From NCBI GenBank assembly GCA_020638975.1, contig JACKHN010000002.1:496001-560000 (forward strand): 64,000 bases of DNA. The letters run 5' to 3'. Shown here in pieces: positions 1 to 8,528 of this stretch. This DNA comes from Planctomycetaceae bacterium (GTDB lineage Bacteria > Planctomycetota > Planctomycetia > Pirellulales > Pirellulaceae). Numbering within the stretch: the stretch's first letter is position 1; each line of letters begins with the position of its first letter. Made by a program: the position numbers and the translations under genes. Below the pieces are notes generated by a model. It did not search any database, was not told the origin of the DNA, and was given only the letters and a program-made list of their open reading frames with translations.

Positions 1-959
1 GGGAATCCGAGGACTACGAAATAGAACATGAGCAAGCCGCTGGAGAGCATCGCGACAACGGCCTTCACCCAATACGGAGCACTGGACGGCGACAGAAACC
101 CTTCGATCAACGCGGCCAGGAAAAACAATCCGATCGCGGCACCCATAATCGGCATGGCTTCTTCCGCAGTCTTGCGCAGCGAAGACTCGCGAGTCAGGCC
201 ACCCGTCGAGAGCCACGAGATCCCGATTCGCAAGCCGGCTCCGGCGGACAGCACGATCGCGGTCAACTCGAATGGCCCGTGTGCTGTTACAAAATGGAAA
301 AAGTTCTGGCCTTCCGGAATATCTGGCCGAGCCATGTAGCCGAACGATGCGCCGAGAAACGCCGCGTTAAACACGGTGACAAACAATCCAGGAATAACCA
401 GGATGCCGCCCGCAAAACACTTCAGCCCGATACTCGTATTGTGCTGAATATAGAACCCCGCCATCTGGAAATTTGCTTGAGGATTCCGACCGTTGATCGG
501 GTCGGCGAAGCTTGTCTCCAACTGTTCGATCATGTTGTCGCCGAGAATGTCCTCGGCGTAACTGGGCCACATGCCATTCGAATAGGCAATGAACGCCGAA
601 AGGATGAAAATCCCCCAGAAGACAACGAAAGAGGCTTGCACACACCGATCACTGAAGATCCGGCGCGGCGCATCGACCAACAGCATCTGTCCCCAGGCCT
701 GATAGTTGAAGTCGCGACTGCGGTAGAGTTGATTGTGGGCTCGACCGACCAGTCGATGTAGATAGGCAACCGTGTTGGGAGGCAACTGATACGAGTCTGC
801 CAACGCGAGGTCAGCACATGCTGCTCGGTACAACGACGCGAACCGTGACAACATTGCCGGAGGCATGTTCTTCTTGCGGCGAGTTTGCGTCTGTTCGCAC
901 AGTTTCTCCAACTCTTGCCAGTTCTTGCGACGTTGTTCGAGAAGATCAGCAACTTTCAT
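1..959 (-). CDS. SpoIIM-family (stage II sporulation protein M-like) integral membrane protein, partial
   Basis: The frame is open to the left edge, so only the first 319 residues are visible and the C-terminus is missing. The N-terminus (about 95 residues, starting MKVADLLEQRRKNWQELEKL) is soluble and helical; at least five hydrophobic segments follow, including one with a HGPFEL motif typical of the SpoIIM/DUF95 family. In non-sporulating bacteria these proteins often sit beside RDD, DUF58 and MoxR genes; here the RDD gene lies 3 bp upstream on the same strand, so the two are probably co-transcribed. Molecular function is unknown; a membrane-complex role is inferred from neighbourhood only. 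The ATG at 959-957 is chosen because it directly follows the RDD stop. Confidence 0.85.
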   Translation of the reverse strand, partial: MKVADLLEQRRKNWQELEKLCEQTQTRRKKNMPPAMLSRFASLYRAACADLALADSYQLPPNTVAYLHRLVGRAHNQLYRSRDFNYQAWGQMLLVDAPRRIFSDRCVQASFVVFWGIFILSAFIAYSNGMWPSYAEDILGDNMIEQLETSFADPINGRNPQANFQMAGFYIQHNTSIGLKCFAGGILVIPGLFVTVFNAAFLGASFGYMARPDIPEGQNFFHFVTAHGPFELTAIVLSAGAGLRIGISWLSTGGLTRESSLRKTAEEAMPIMGAAIGLFFLAALIEGFLSPSSAPYWVKAVVAMLSSGLLMFYFVVLGF

Positions 960-962
960 GAA

Positions 963-1847
963 TCACTTCCCGGATTGAGGCTGAACGATGTCGAACGGGT
1001 TTGCCGACGCTTGCGCCGCGACGTTGGTTGGCGTCGTCGGGCTGAAGGGCGATGTGTTGATCTCCGTTGTGATTCGCTCGTCGTCACTGCGATCGGCCAC
1101 AAACGTGCGGTAATACAACGCACACAAAAGCAAGTCGTAACTTGTATCCAAAGGAAAGCCAAACTGTACGAGCAATGGCTCGGCCAAATGTCGTGAGACT
1201 TCGCGACGGCGCGGAATCGAAAAGAATCGGCGTCGATCGACATAAGCCGCCAGGGTTTTGGCGAGAGTTCGACTCACTCGATAATCCGCCGGGATGTAGT
1301 TCGCAAGTTGAGCCACGCGTGCGTCGTCCATCTTGGCCACACCGGTCAGCCATTTGCGTTCCTCGACGACCACGTTCGTCCCACAAACGATATCGCCAAT
1401 TCGTTGAAAGCGTTGATTTAAGGTCATCGCGACTAGCCCGAGCATGCAGGTGCCGACAGGCATCATGTCCAGCGTGCGGAGAATGTTTCGCATGATGGCC
1501 TGAATGCCGTTGATGGGTTGGCCGTCGACGCTCAACACTCGAATGCCCAGCACCCACTTCCCAGGTGTCTGGCCGTTCATCCACGTTTCGAAGATGCCCC
1601 CATAGAACCAGTCCAGCAAGAACCAGACGATCATCATGCCGGCACCCATAATGCCGCTGAGGTTCGTCAGCGCACCCGCCAACCCAAGGATAATCATGAA
1701 CAGCGTGAATACCCCGGATCTGATCAACAGATCAAGAATAAACGCTGGCAACCGCCGAAACGGTCCCGCCACTTGATAATGGAAGGCGATGTTCTCGGGA
1801 GTGACGATCTCGACGGTCGAATCAATTTGGGCAGACTTGGTCGCCAT
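963..1847 (-). CDS. RDD-family membrane protein
   Basis: 294-residue protein with an N-terminal soluble stretch, then the RDD domain: conserved Arg/Asp at about R32 and D39 in the first transmembrane helix (34-61), a second helix (66-90), and the family's GQTPGK motif at 92-97 followed by an IRVLSVDG strand. A roughly 150-residue C-terminal soluble tail is rich in Arg, Ser and Thr. RDD proteins are poorly characterised; some have been linked to Na+/H+ transport, but that should not be assumed here. It is immediately upstream of the SpoIIM-like gene, forming a two-gene unit. No clear Shine-Dalgarno precedes the ATG. Confidence 0.85.
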   Translation of the reverse strand: MATKSAQIDSTVEIVTPENIAFHYQVAGPFRRLPAFILDLLIRSGVFTLFMIILGLAGALTNLSGIMGAGMMIVWFLLDWFYGGIFETWMNGQTPGKWVLGIRVLSVDGQPINGIQAIMRNILRTLDMMPVGTCMLGLVAMTLNQRFQRIGDIVCGTNVVVEERKWLTGVAKMDDARVAQLANYIPADYRVSRTLAKTLAAYVDRRRFFSIPRRREVSRHLAEPLLVQFGFPLDTSYDLLLCALYYRTFVADRSDDERITTEINTSPFSPTTPTNVAAQASANPFDIVQPQSGK

Positions 1848-1890
1848 GAAGGGAAGTGGGGATTAGGGATTAGCAGATAGGGATTAGGGA

Positions 1891-2005
1891 TTAGCACCGC
1901 CCAAACAATAAGTGGGATAGGCTTCCAGCCTGTCATGACTGAATTGACAGGCTGGAAGCCTATCCCACAAGAGTTTTGCGACAGTAATTGTTTGGCCGAT
2001 GCTTA
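1891..2005. mobile_element. MITE-like element: 19-nt terminal inverted repeats around a perfect 24-bp palindrome
   Basis: Outer arms 1891-1909 (TTAGCACCGCCCAAACAAT) and 1987-2005 are inverted copies matching at 16 of 19 positions. Inside lies a perfect 24-bp inverted repeat (1912-1935 and 1945-1968, starting GTGGGATAGGCTTCC) with a 9-nt loop. No open reading frame. No convincing flanking duplication. A run of GGGATTAG-type tandem repeats (1862-1893) abuts the left side. Classification as a non-autonomous mobile element is inferred from architecture. Confidence 0.6.
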
Positions 2006-2107
2006 GCCGCCCGATGACGCCTCATTATTCGCCGTGAATGTTCAATCTGCAACCGTCCTTCCCAGTCACCTACTTGCGATCACACGCTCGTATCGTACAA
2101 ATGATCC

Positions 2108-2240
2108 CTAGTGCTTTGTGACTGCTAAGAATTACGGATGTAGACATTAGCCGTTTGGGCGTTAGCCCCGGTTGTTACGAGGGAACCGTGGCTAACGCCA
2201 ATACGGCTAATCCTAAAATCAAGCTGAAACGCAGCACTAG
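2108..2240. mobile_element. MITE-like element with CTAGTGCT ends and a taacgc palindromic core
   Basis: The ends CTAGTGCT (from 2108) and AGCACTAG (to 2240) are inverted copies, with looser complementarity continuing inward. The core is a 28-nt inverted repeat (2146-2173 and 2184-2211; starts ATTAGCCG) with three mismatches and a 10-nt loop. It lies upstream of the SDR gene in the 438-bp gap 1848-2285, which holds no coding region that I can support. Confidence 0.5.
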
Positions 2241-2285
2241 TCCCTCATTTCAAATCCCTATCCTCTAATCCCCCAACCCCTAAAC

Positions 2286-3017
2286 ATGAATCTCGAAGGC
2301 AAGACAGCATTAGTCGTCGGCGGCGGCACGGGTATTGGTTATGGAATTGCAAAGGCATTTGCCAATGCGGGCTGCCGGGTCGTAATTAGCGGTCGACGTG
2401 AGGAGATCCTACGACAGGCATCCGAAACGGCTGGCACCAAAACGCCGCTGCTCTTTCACGCGGCCGATGCCGGGGATCGCGAAGGTGTTCAGAAATTGGT
2501 GGACTGGGCGACGCAGCAACTCGGTCGCATCGACATCCTCGTAAACTCCGCAGGCATCAATATCAAGACTCGCAAAATGACCGAGATGACTCCCGACCAA
2601 TGGGATCAGGTCATGCGGATCAACGCAACAGGCGCCTACAACTGCATGCACGCAGTTCTTCCACAGATGCGAGAGCGGCGAGATGGGCTGATCATTAACG
2701 TCTCGTCGATCGCCGGCCTTCGCGCATCGGCGCTGGGCGGCGTTGCCTATGCAGCGTCCAAGTTCGCCATGGCCGCACTCAGCACTGCCGTGGCCAACGA
2801 GCTTGGCCCGGAAGGGATTCGCGTCACGTCCGTTTACCCGGGCGAAGTCAACACGCCGATCCTCGACAATCGCCCGAAGCCGGTCAGCGACGAACACAAG
2901 GCAGCAATTTTACAACCGGAAGATTTCGGCAATGTCATCGTCGCCATCGCCGCTCTGCCGCCGCGAGCCCACGTCTCGGATATTGTCATCAAACCGACCC
3001 ACCAGGAGTTTATGTAG
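2286..3017 (+). CDS. SDR-family oxidoreductase (classical short-chain dehydrogenase)
   Basis: 243 residues, the usual length for a classical SDR. Visible motifs: nucleotide-binding GGGTGIG at 12-18, structural NSAG at 87-90, catalytic Asn113, Ser141, and Tyr155-x3-Lys159, then PG at 185-186. Arg37-Arg38 after the second strand (SGRRE) suggest NADP(H) preference, which is an inference. The protein is soluble and cytoplasmic, and the substrate cannot be read from sequence. The gene stands alone between a repeat-rich gap and a convergent gene. The sequence ends just after the last helix (THQEFM), without an extended substrate-binding tail. Confidence 0.9.
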   Translation: MNLEGKTALVVGGGTGIGYGIAKAFANAGCRVVISGRREEILRQASETAGTKTPLLFHAADAGDREGVQKLVDWATQQLGRIDILVNSAGINIKTRKMTEMTPDQWDQVMRINATGAYNCMHAVLPQMRERRDGLIINVSSIAGLRASALGGVAYAASKFAMAALSTAVANELGPEGIRVTSVYPGEVNTPILDNRPKPVSDEHKAAILQPEDFGNVIVAIAALPPRAHVSDIVIKPTHQEFM

Positions 3018-3052
3018 TGTGTCGGCGTTAAACAATTAAGTCCATGAAGCGG

Positions 3053-3964
3053 CTAATCGTTTTTCATTGGCCCCTTCCGCATTCCCGGTCTCGGGCGCTC
3101 GTTAAAGCGGTATTGCGAGTAAAGCCGCTGCAACTCCATCCGCATTCGTTCGCGCGGCAAGCTCTCTAAATACGCTCGTTGCTCGTCGGTGACGTGCTGG
3201 TCGAGAAACCTCTCAATCTCATCTTTCGTAGCCGGTGGGCGAATTCGGCTCTCAATCGCCGCGCGAGTCCATGTCTGAATCAATTGCGATCGTTCTTTGT
3301 CATCGCGAGCCGCCGCGAGCGTATCGCGAGCTAGAGGCGACAACTGCATCGCGAGTTGTTTCATGTCTTCGTCCGTTGGCTTCAACAGCTCGAAGAATTT
3401 GAGCCCGTCAGAGTTCCAACGATACAGCATCATGACCATCATCGATTGGCGTTGCATGGGGTCTTCAACGCGGAACAATCGCTGACGATCTAACGGGGTG
3501 AGACGACTCAGTATCGAAGCCTTTTCACGCTCGAAAAGCGCCTGGACCCACTGGTGCAACACCGCCTGATCACTGAGTTGCAACTTTGATCCGAACAACT
3601 CCTGAAATCGCTGTCTTTCTTGCTCGGCAAGCAGCAGTCTTACTCGCTCAACTCGTTCGGTCGTCGGCAAGCTGAGGATTTCGAGCCGTTGGCTGGACGG
3701 GAGCGCTCGCAGCCATTCGCCGTAACGTTGCATGACGAGACGCAGTTGCTCGCCTTGCGGATCATCGGCGATGGCGGTGTCGAGTTGTCGAAGCTTCTCT
3801 TGTTCGGAAGTCGGGAGCCGTTCGAAGCGTTCCAATCGTTGGCTCAAGGCCTGCTTGTCAGTCGCAGACATGTTCGCCAATCGCTGGCGCTGCTGCTCGA
3901 AGGCATCATCGGCTGCGCAGACAGTCGTCGCTGTGAGAACGAGTGTCAAGAATGCCCAAGCCAT
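3053..3964 (-). CDS. Secreted helical protein, DUF3106-like, downstream of an ECF sigma/anti-sigma pair
   Basis: 303 residues from the ATG at 3964. The frame is open further upstream, but this ATG gives a clean signal peptide (MAWAFLTLVLTATTVCAADD) and is preferred. The mature part is almost entirely charged helix with repeated units of the form R-L-x-x-F-E-R-L-P-x-x-x-x-x-K-L-R, resembling the DUF3106 repeat; the C-terminus is Arg/Pro/Lys rich. All three genes 3053-5275 are on the minus strand, so it may be a regulon member or a periplasmic partner of the anti-sigma factor; this is inference. An inverted repeat sits between it and the anti-sigma gene. No enzymatic motif is visible. Confidence 0.7.
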   Translation of the reverse strand: MAWAFLTLVLTATTVCAADDAFEQQRQRLANMSATDKQALSQRLERFERLPTSEQEKLRQLDTAIADDPQGEQLRLVMQRYGEWLRALPSSQRLEILSLPTTERVERVRLLLAEQERQRFQELFGSKLQLSDQAVLHQWVQALFEREKASILSRLTPLDRQRLFRVEDPMQRQSMMVMMLYRWNSDGLKFFELLKPTDEDMKQLAMQLSPLARDTLAAARDDKERSQLIQTWTRAAIESRIRPPATKDEIERFLDQHVTDEQRAYLESLPRERMRMELQRLYSQYRFNERPRPGMRKGPMKND

Positions 3965-4008
3965 GGTGGTTCGTTGTTTTGGAGTTCGAGGCGAACAACT
4001 TCGGCAAC

Positions 4009-4089
4009 GTGACCCGAACGCGTTAGCGTCGGGCCCTTGTTGCTGTAGGTCTTCGGACGCAGGGCCCGCGGCTAGCGCCGTCGGCTCAC
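4009..4089. repeat. Imperfect palindromic intergenic repeat (taacgc/gctagcgcc type)
   Basis: Arms at 4009-4036 (starts GTGACCCGAACGCGTTAGCG) and 4062-4089 are inverted copies with several mismatches, separated by 25 nt. It lies between the anti-sigma gene and the downstream secreted-protein gene, so its transcript would fold into a hairpin inside the presumed operon. It resembles the core of the 2108-2240 element. Confidence 0.55.
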
Positions 4090-4124
4090 GGCATGAAACA
4101 CCAAAGCTGTTTGTTACGCAATGC

Positions 4125-4628
4125 TTACAGCCCATCGACCACCTCCGAGGTGAACAAGCCTTCTCGCTCCAACGCTCGCAAAAACTCGATGTCCTCGACA
4201 GCTCGATACTCGTCCAAGTTCTCGAGTACACGAAGATCTTTTACCAACTGCTGGTTCGATGCAGTCGTGATTGAAGTGATTAGTCCATAGCCAGCCGCAG
4301 CAGCGACTAACGCGACCGCACCACCGAACAACCAGCTGAACTGTGCGCGGCGTGCAACCTGGCGGCCTGCATCCTCCACTTGACCCGCCACAGACACAGC
4401 GACCATCTCGACGGTTGTTTGTGTAAATCGATCACCAACATCGGCGCGAGGCAACTCGTCCAGCAAGTCCCAAGTTTGCTGGTGCTGTTTAAGTTTCTCT
4501 CGCAACGCCGCATCACTTGCCAAACGAGCGTCGAAACGGCTGGCTGCTTCGACATCCAACTCGCCGTCGAGGTACGCGACGAGTTCCTCATCGATCTTCG
4601 TATCGTGTTGCTTATTCGGTTCGCTCAT
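4125..4628 (-). CDS. Single-pass anti-sigma factor for the adjacent ECF sigma factor
   Basis: 167 residues. The N-terminal cytoplasmic part contains the signature EELVAYLDGELDVEAASRFD typical of planctomycete anti-sigma factors of the zf-HC2/RsiW type, but without the zinc-binding HxxxCxxC. One transmembrane helix lies at about 97-117 (FGGAVALVAAAAGYGLI), followed by a short extracytoplasmic tail. The ATG at 4628-4626 overlaps the sigma stop as TGATG, indicating translational coupling; a TTG one codon earlier is possible but less likely. By family analogy it would sequester the sigma factor at the membrane until a signal relieves it. Confidence 0.82.
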   Translation of the reverse strand: MSEPNKQHDTKIDEELVAYLDGELDVEAASRFDARLASDAALREKLKQHQQTWDLLDELPRADVGDRFTQTTVEMVAVSVAGQVEDAGRQVARRAQFSWLFGGAVALVAAAAGYGLITSITTASNQQLVKDLRVLENLDEYRAVEDIEFLRALEREGLFTSEVVDGL

Positions 4629-5275
4629 CAATCCGCAGCCTCTGCCGGACTTGCTCCATCTTGCATGTACGGTTCCAAGATTACACGCAGGTTCTCCCTC
4701 GCTCGCGAGAGCAGCGACTTGGTCGCTTGCACGGTCATCTCCATCGTCGCGGCGATCTCGATGTAGCTCATATTCTCGAACTTGGACAACAGCAACGCCA
4801 CACGCTGACGTTCGGGCAACGCTTCGATTGCCAGCCGCACCATTTCGGCGCGTTCGGCCTTGTCCAGCTGGCGCGTCGGCATCAACCCGCTGGCTTCGAG
4901 CGCCATCTGATCCAGCGCCGGCGGGCTGTCATCGTTGCTTGCGTTCGAGCCGATATTGACTTCCCGGCGTCGAGCCGAAGATCGTTTGGCGTTGAGTGCA
5001 ATGTTGTTAGCGATCGTGAACAACCACGTCGAAAACTTGGCGTCCGGCGTGTAACGCTTTCGGGCCCGATATACTCGCAGAAATACTTCCTGTGCCAGAT
5101 CCTCGGCTTGTTCGCGTTTACGAGTCAGATGCGTCATGATGCCAACGACACGGTTCTGATACCGCAACACCAACTCTTCGAAGGCTGCAGCGTCGTCATC
5201 GCGCACCTGTAGCATCAGCCGCACATCAGGGTCGAGCAACTCGTACTTGTGGATCGATGATTCGCTAACCGACAC
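4628..5275 (-). CDS. ECF-subfamily RNA polymerase sigma factor
   Basis: 215 residues. Region 2 contains the core-binding and -10 recognition stretch (AEDLAQEVFLRVYRARKRY, then FSTWLFTIANNIALNAKR); region 4 holds the helix-turn-helix (LPERQRVALLLSKFENMSY, then IEIAATMEMTVQATKSLLSR). A 40-residue Ser/Asp-rich linker separates them. It directs RNA polymerase to a stress regulon. The gene is first in a minus-strand cluster with its anti-sigma factor (1-nt overlap) and a secreted helical protein. Regulation is likely by the anti-sigma factor; autoregulation is common but not visible here. Confidence 0.93.
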   Translation of the reverse strand: MSVSESSIHKYELLDPDVRLMLQVRDDDAAAFEELVLRYQNRVVGIMTHLTRKREQAEDLAQEVFLRVYRARKRYTPDAKFSTWLFTIANNIALNAKRSSARRREVNIGSNASNDDSPPALDQMALEASGLMPTRQLDKAERAEMVRLAIEALPERQRVALLLSKFENMSYIEIAATMEMTVQATKSLLSRARENLRVILEPYMQDGASPAEAAD

Positions 5276-5360
5276 GGAGCGACCGGTGTCCTCTCAAGGT
5301 CAGAATTCGGTACTACGCAATGATACGAAACACCGCCAGCAATCGAAAGTTCCTCTGCCG

Positions 5361-6404
5361 CTAGGCCTTAATCGAGACGACATTTGGCGTCGATCGTCGC
5401 AATTGGCCACAGGCTGCGTTGATCTCGTCGCCTTTGCGTTGCCGGAACTGGATATTCAAGCCGGCCTTTTCAAGTGTCTCACGAAACTGGCGCTGCGCCG
5501 CCATCGAAGGTGTCTTGTAAGGAAGGCCAGCGACTGGATTGTAGGGGATAACATTCAACAAAGCCGGTCGTCCGCGAAGCAGCGATCCAAGCTGCTGTGC
5601 ATGTTCGGGCTGATCGTTCAAACCACCAAGCAAGACGTACTCGAACGTCAACCGGCGTCCCGAGGCTTCAAAGTAGTTGTCCGCTTCGGCCAGGATGTCC
5701 TTCAGTCCTGTATTGCGATTCACCGGAACTAGTTGATTTCGCAACTCGTCGTTCGGTGCGTGCAGCGAAACAGCAAGGTTGTATCGTGAACATTCTTTCG
5801 TCAGTCGCCGCATCGCGGGTGGCAATCCAACCGTCGAGATCGTGATTCGTCGCGGACTGATTCCAAGCCCCGTGGGGCTGCTAGCGATCTCGAGTGCCGG
5901 GAGCAAACGATCGAGATTTGCCAGCGGCTCTCCCATGCCCATCACCACGATATGGCTAAGTCGTTCTTCGACGGGCAGCAATCGAGCGAGTCGCAGCATC
6001 TGTTCGACAAACTCGCCGGTCGTCAGGTTACGGTCGACTCCATCCAAGCCACTCGCACAAAACACGCAACCCATCGCGCAACCGACTTGCGAGCTAATGC
6101 AAATCGACCGTCGAGATTCATCTCGCAACAAAACGCATTCGATCTTTCCGCCGTCCGCGAGCTCCAGCAGCAACTTCTCCGTTCCATCACCGGCTTCCAG
6201 ATGTTTGGAGATTTGAGCGGTCCAAATCTGAAACTCGTCCGCCAGTTCAGTTCGGAGCGACTTCGACAGATTGGTCATATCATCGAACGTGACGGCTCGC
6301 TTCTCGAACAACCACTGCCGCAACTGTTTGGCACGAAAGGTAGGATGGCCATGTGTGTCCAACCACGTGGACAACTCGTCTTCGATATCTAAGAGGTGTC
6401 GCAT
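5361..6404 (-). CDS. rlmN: 23S rRNA (adenine-2503-C2)-methyltransferase RlmN, radical SAM
   Basis: 347 residues, normal length. The radical SAM cluster motif Cx3Cx2C is at C109, C113 and C116; the catalytic/acceptor cysteine near the C-terminus is C332 (NAACGQL). The GMGEP and SLHAPND motifs are also present. RlmN methylates C2 of A2503 in 23S rRNA and commonly A37 of some tRNAs. It has no Cfr-specific context; the GMGEP/SLHA region matches RlmN. Its ATG overlaps the stop of the upstream gene as TAATG, so the two are translated together. Confidence 0.95.
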   Translation of the reverse strand: MRHLLDIEDELSTWLDTHGHPTFRAKQLRQWLFEKRAVTFDDMTNLSKSLRTELADEFQIWTAQISKHLEAGDGTEKLLLELADGGKIECVLLRDESRRSICISSQVGCAMGCVFCASGLDGVDRNLTTGEFVEQMLRLARLLPVEERLSHIVVMGMGEPLANLDRLLPALEIASSPTGLGISPRRITISTVGLPPAMRRLTKECSRYNLAVSLHAPNDELRNQLVPVNRNTGLKDILAEADNYFEASGRRLTFEYVLLGGLNDQPEHAQQLGSLLRGRPALLNVIPYNPVAGLPYKTPSMAAQRQFRETLEKAGLNIQFRQRKGDEINAACGQLRRSTPNVVSIKA

Positions 6405-6862
6405 TAAGTCTTGCCCCGCCGCTTCTGCTCAAGATGTCGATCGATTTCCTGTTCCAAGACGCCCGATACCAGCTCGGCCTCGAACGCGTCGACATCGAGA
6501 AAGATGATGTGGCTACAAAATCGGACGGCCCAGTTGTGGGACAGCGGGCTGATCGCGATCACAATCCCGCGACCATGCTCATGAGCTTCCCACATCTCGA
6601 TCGCAGTTCCCATCGAAGCTTCGGGCACAAACGCCACGACAACGTCCACTTCGCGGCAAAGTCGATTGTGCTGGTAGAAGACCTCACGTGACATCGCGTC
6701 ATCATAATCGAGCGAATCCTGATGGTTCTCCAGCGGATCGTAGATCTCGGCGTCGGGATAGTGGCACTCGAGCAATGACTTGACGTGCGACCGATAGTCT
6801 TGTTCGTGCAAGATCGCTTCGCGATGCGAGCCCTGCATAATGCCAGCGATGAAGAAACGCAT
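6404..6862 (-). CDS. Small protein resembling the nucleoside 2-deoxyribosyltransferase fold
   Basis: 152 residues starting MRFFIAGIMQGSHREA. The N-terminal strand followed by a substrate loop, the Asp-rich segment IYDPLENHQ, and the strand VVVAFVPEASMGTAIEMWEA resemble nucleoside 2-deoxyribosyltransferase-like and related nucleotide hydrolases, where a Glu in a GTAxE motif is the nucleophile (here in GTAIE). This is fold-level recognition only. The frame extends 50 residues upstream, but the added sequence looks non-coding. The stop overlaps the rlmN start, so the protein is coupled to an RNA-modification enzyme; a nucleotide-salvage or base-handling role is speculative. Confidence 0.65.
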   Translation of the reverse strand: MRFFIAGIMQGSHREAILHEQDYRSHVKSLLECHYPDAEIYDPLENHQDSLDYDDAMSREVFYQHNRLCREVDVVVAFVPEASMGTAIEMWEAHEHGRGIVIAISPLSHNWAVRFCSHIIFLDVDAFEAELVSGVLEQEIDRHLEQKRRGKT

Positions 6863-6978
6863 GAGTTCTACCTGGGATGCTGTACGATGCAACTCATCGC
6901 GGGCGACAGCTACATTCGCTAAGATGCGGAAGACGGACGTTCGCTTCTTTTGACGAACCGCCACTGGGACCAAAGTGA

Positions 6979-8208
6979 ATGCCAAAACGCAAGTCCAGCA
7001 TACCGCCAACAACCTCGATTGACGAGCCGCTCGAACCCAACTTGAGTCGCGCCTTCGATCTTGTCATGCAACTGATGGCAATTCCGGGCAAGACAGGTCA
7101 AGAGCAGGAAGTCGCTGACTGCATCATCAAGCATCTGCGAGATGCTGGCGCGCCAGCATCGGCCATCAAGACCGACAACGCTCATCGCCGAACACCTGTT
7201 CCCGGGCAACTCGGCAATCTGGCACTGCGGCTTCCGGGAACCACTCGTGCCCCGCGCCGGTTGTTGTCAGCGCATCTCGACACGGTGCCGATCTGCGTCG
7301 GTTCGCAACCATCTCGCAAAGGCAACCTCGTCTGCTCGGCGAACCCAAAGTCGGGACTAGGAGCGGACAACCGAGCTGGCTGCGCCGTGCTGCTCACTGC
7401 CGCGATCGAGATCCTGACTCGCAAGCTGCCACATCCGCCCCTTACCTTCTGCTGGTTCGTACAAGAAGAAACGGGATTGAACGGATCGCGGCATCTCACG
7501 AAGAGCCTGCTCGCCAATCCGCAACTTGCCTTTAATTTCGATGGCGGTGCCCCGACCAAATTGACAATCGGAGCAACAGGTGGCTATCGGATGCTGATCG
7601 AGATCGAAGGCATTGCCAGCCACGCGGGCGGTGCTCCCGAGGCTGGTGTTAGCGCGATCGCGATCGCTTCGCTGGCCATTGCGGACCTTCAACGAAATGG
7701 CTGGCACGGCGACATCCATAAGGACGGTAAGCACGGGACGAGCAACGTCGGATACATCTTTGGTGGCGAAGCGACCAACGTCGTGACGGACCATGTCACG
7801 CTGAAAGCCGAAGCTCGCAGCCACGATTCGAAGTTTCGCAAACGGATCGTTCGCGAGATGGAACAAGCGTTTCAGCGTGCAGCCAAAGAAGTCCGCAATG
7901 TGGACGGCGTCTGTGGCAAAGTAAAGATCACGGGCCATCTGGATTACGAGTCGTTCCGTCTGACGCCAACCGAACCGTGCGTTCAAGTGGCCGAGCAGGC
8001 TGTCCGCTCGATCGGTCAACAGCCGCAACATGCGATTGCGAACGGTGGCGTTGATGCGAATTGGCTCACGGCTCACGGTATCCCCGCCGTGACACTTGGC
8101 TGTGGCCAGAAGAATCAGCATATGGTCAGCGAGTTGCTGAACGTCGAAGAATTCGAATCGGCGTGCCGAATCGGTTTGCGACTCGCCACGGCGACGGAGA
8201 CTTCATGA
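6979..8208 (+). CDS. M20-family metallopeptidase, PepT-like
   Basis: 409 residues. Di-zinc ligands and catalytic residues fit the M20 pattern: H99-x-D101 in SAHLDTVP, D130 in GADNRAG, E163/E164 in QEETGLNGS, D188 in NFDGG, and a late His in KNQHMVSE. A dimerisation (lid) domain lies between about 205 and 315. The sequence is closest in appearance to PepT-like tripeptidase/aminopeptidases rather than ArgE/DapE. There is no signal peptide, so it acts in the cytoplasm. It is divergent from the NDT-like gene and overlaps the next gene by 4 bp (ATGA), so the two are likely co-translated. Confidence 0.88.
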   Translation: MPKRKSSIPPTTSIDEPLEPNLSRAFDLVMQLMAIPGKTGQEQEVADCIIKHLRDAGAPASAIKTDNAHRRTPVPGQLGNLALRLPGTTRAPRRLLSAHLDTVPICVGSQPSRKGNLVCSANPKSGLGADNRAGCAVLLTAAIEILTRKLPHPPLTFCWFVQEETGLNGSRHLTKSLLANPQLAFNFDGGAPTKLTIGATGGYRMLIEIEGIASHAGGAPEAGVSAIAIASLAIADLQRNGWHGDIHKDGKHGTSNVGYIFGGEATNVVTDHVTLKAEARSHDSKFRKRIVREMEQAFQRAAKEVRNVDGVCGKVKITGHLDYESFRLTPTEPCVQVAEQAVRSIGQQPQHAIANGGVDANWLTAHGIPAVTLGCGQKNQHMVSELLNVEEFESACRIGLRLATATETS

Positions 8209-8498
8209 CAGATCTTGATCGAGAAATTTGCCTGTGCTTCCACGTGACTCGGCGGAAGGTCACAAACTTCATCCGCATCGAGAAACCGCGACGGCCTGGC
8301 CAGTTGAGCGAATGCTTTGGTGCGGGGACCGGTTGCGGCTGGTGCCGTCCGTTCCTGGAGAAGCTGTTTGAAGAAGGCGTCAGCAACGGCGAAACGGTTG
8401 CGGATATTCCGAGCCCCGAGGACTATGCCAAACAGCGGAGTAGCTACGTTCGCGAAGGCGGAGGCACACCACCGCCAGGGGCGACCCCGGTCGAGTAA
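8205..8498 (+). CDS. BFD-type [2Fe-2S]-binding protein
   Basis: 97 residues. Four cysteines in the bacterioferritin-associated-ferredoxin arrangement: C9-x-C11 (ICLCFHVTR) and C44-x2-C47 (GCGWCRPF), with GAGTGC ahead of the second pair. The C-terminal 30 residues are Gly/Pro rich and probably disordered. The ATG at 8205 overlaps the peptidase stop (ATGA). BFD domains pass electrons to bacterioferritin or serve as modules in NifU/nitrite-reductase-type proteins; no bacterioferritin gene is nearby, so the partner is unknown. Confidence 0.85.
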   Translation: MTDLDREICLCFHVTRRKVTNFIRIEKPRRPGQLSECFGAGTGCGWCRPFLEKLFEEGVSNGETVADIPSPEDYAKQRSSYVREGGGTPPPGATPVE

Positions 8499-8528
8499 TC
8501 TGCGTTTGAGCTACCCGCGTGCCAAATC

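Noticed and set aside
279..952. Frames on both strands at 279-761 and 530-952
   Set aside because: They are shadows of the SpoIIM-like gene, whose true frame is open to the window edge and encodes a clear multi-helix membrane protein.
1862..1893. GGGATTAG tandem repeats resembling telomeric or CRISPR-like repeats
   Set aside because: Only four short units with no regular spacers; simple low-complexity tract next to a MITE-like element.
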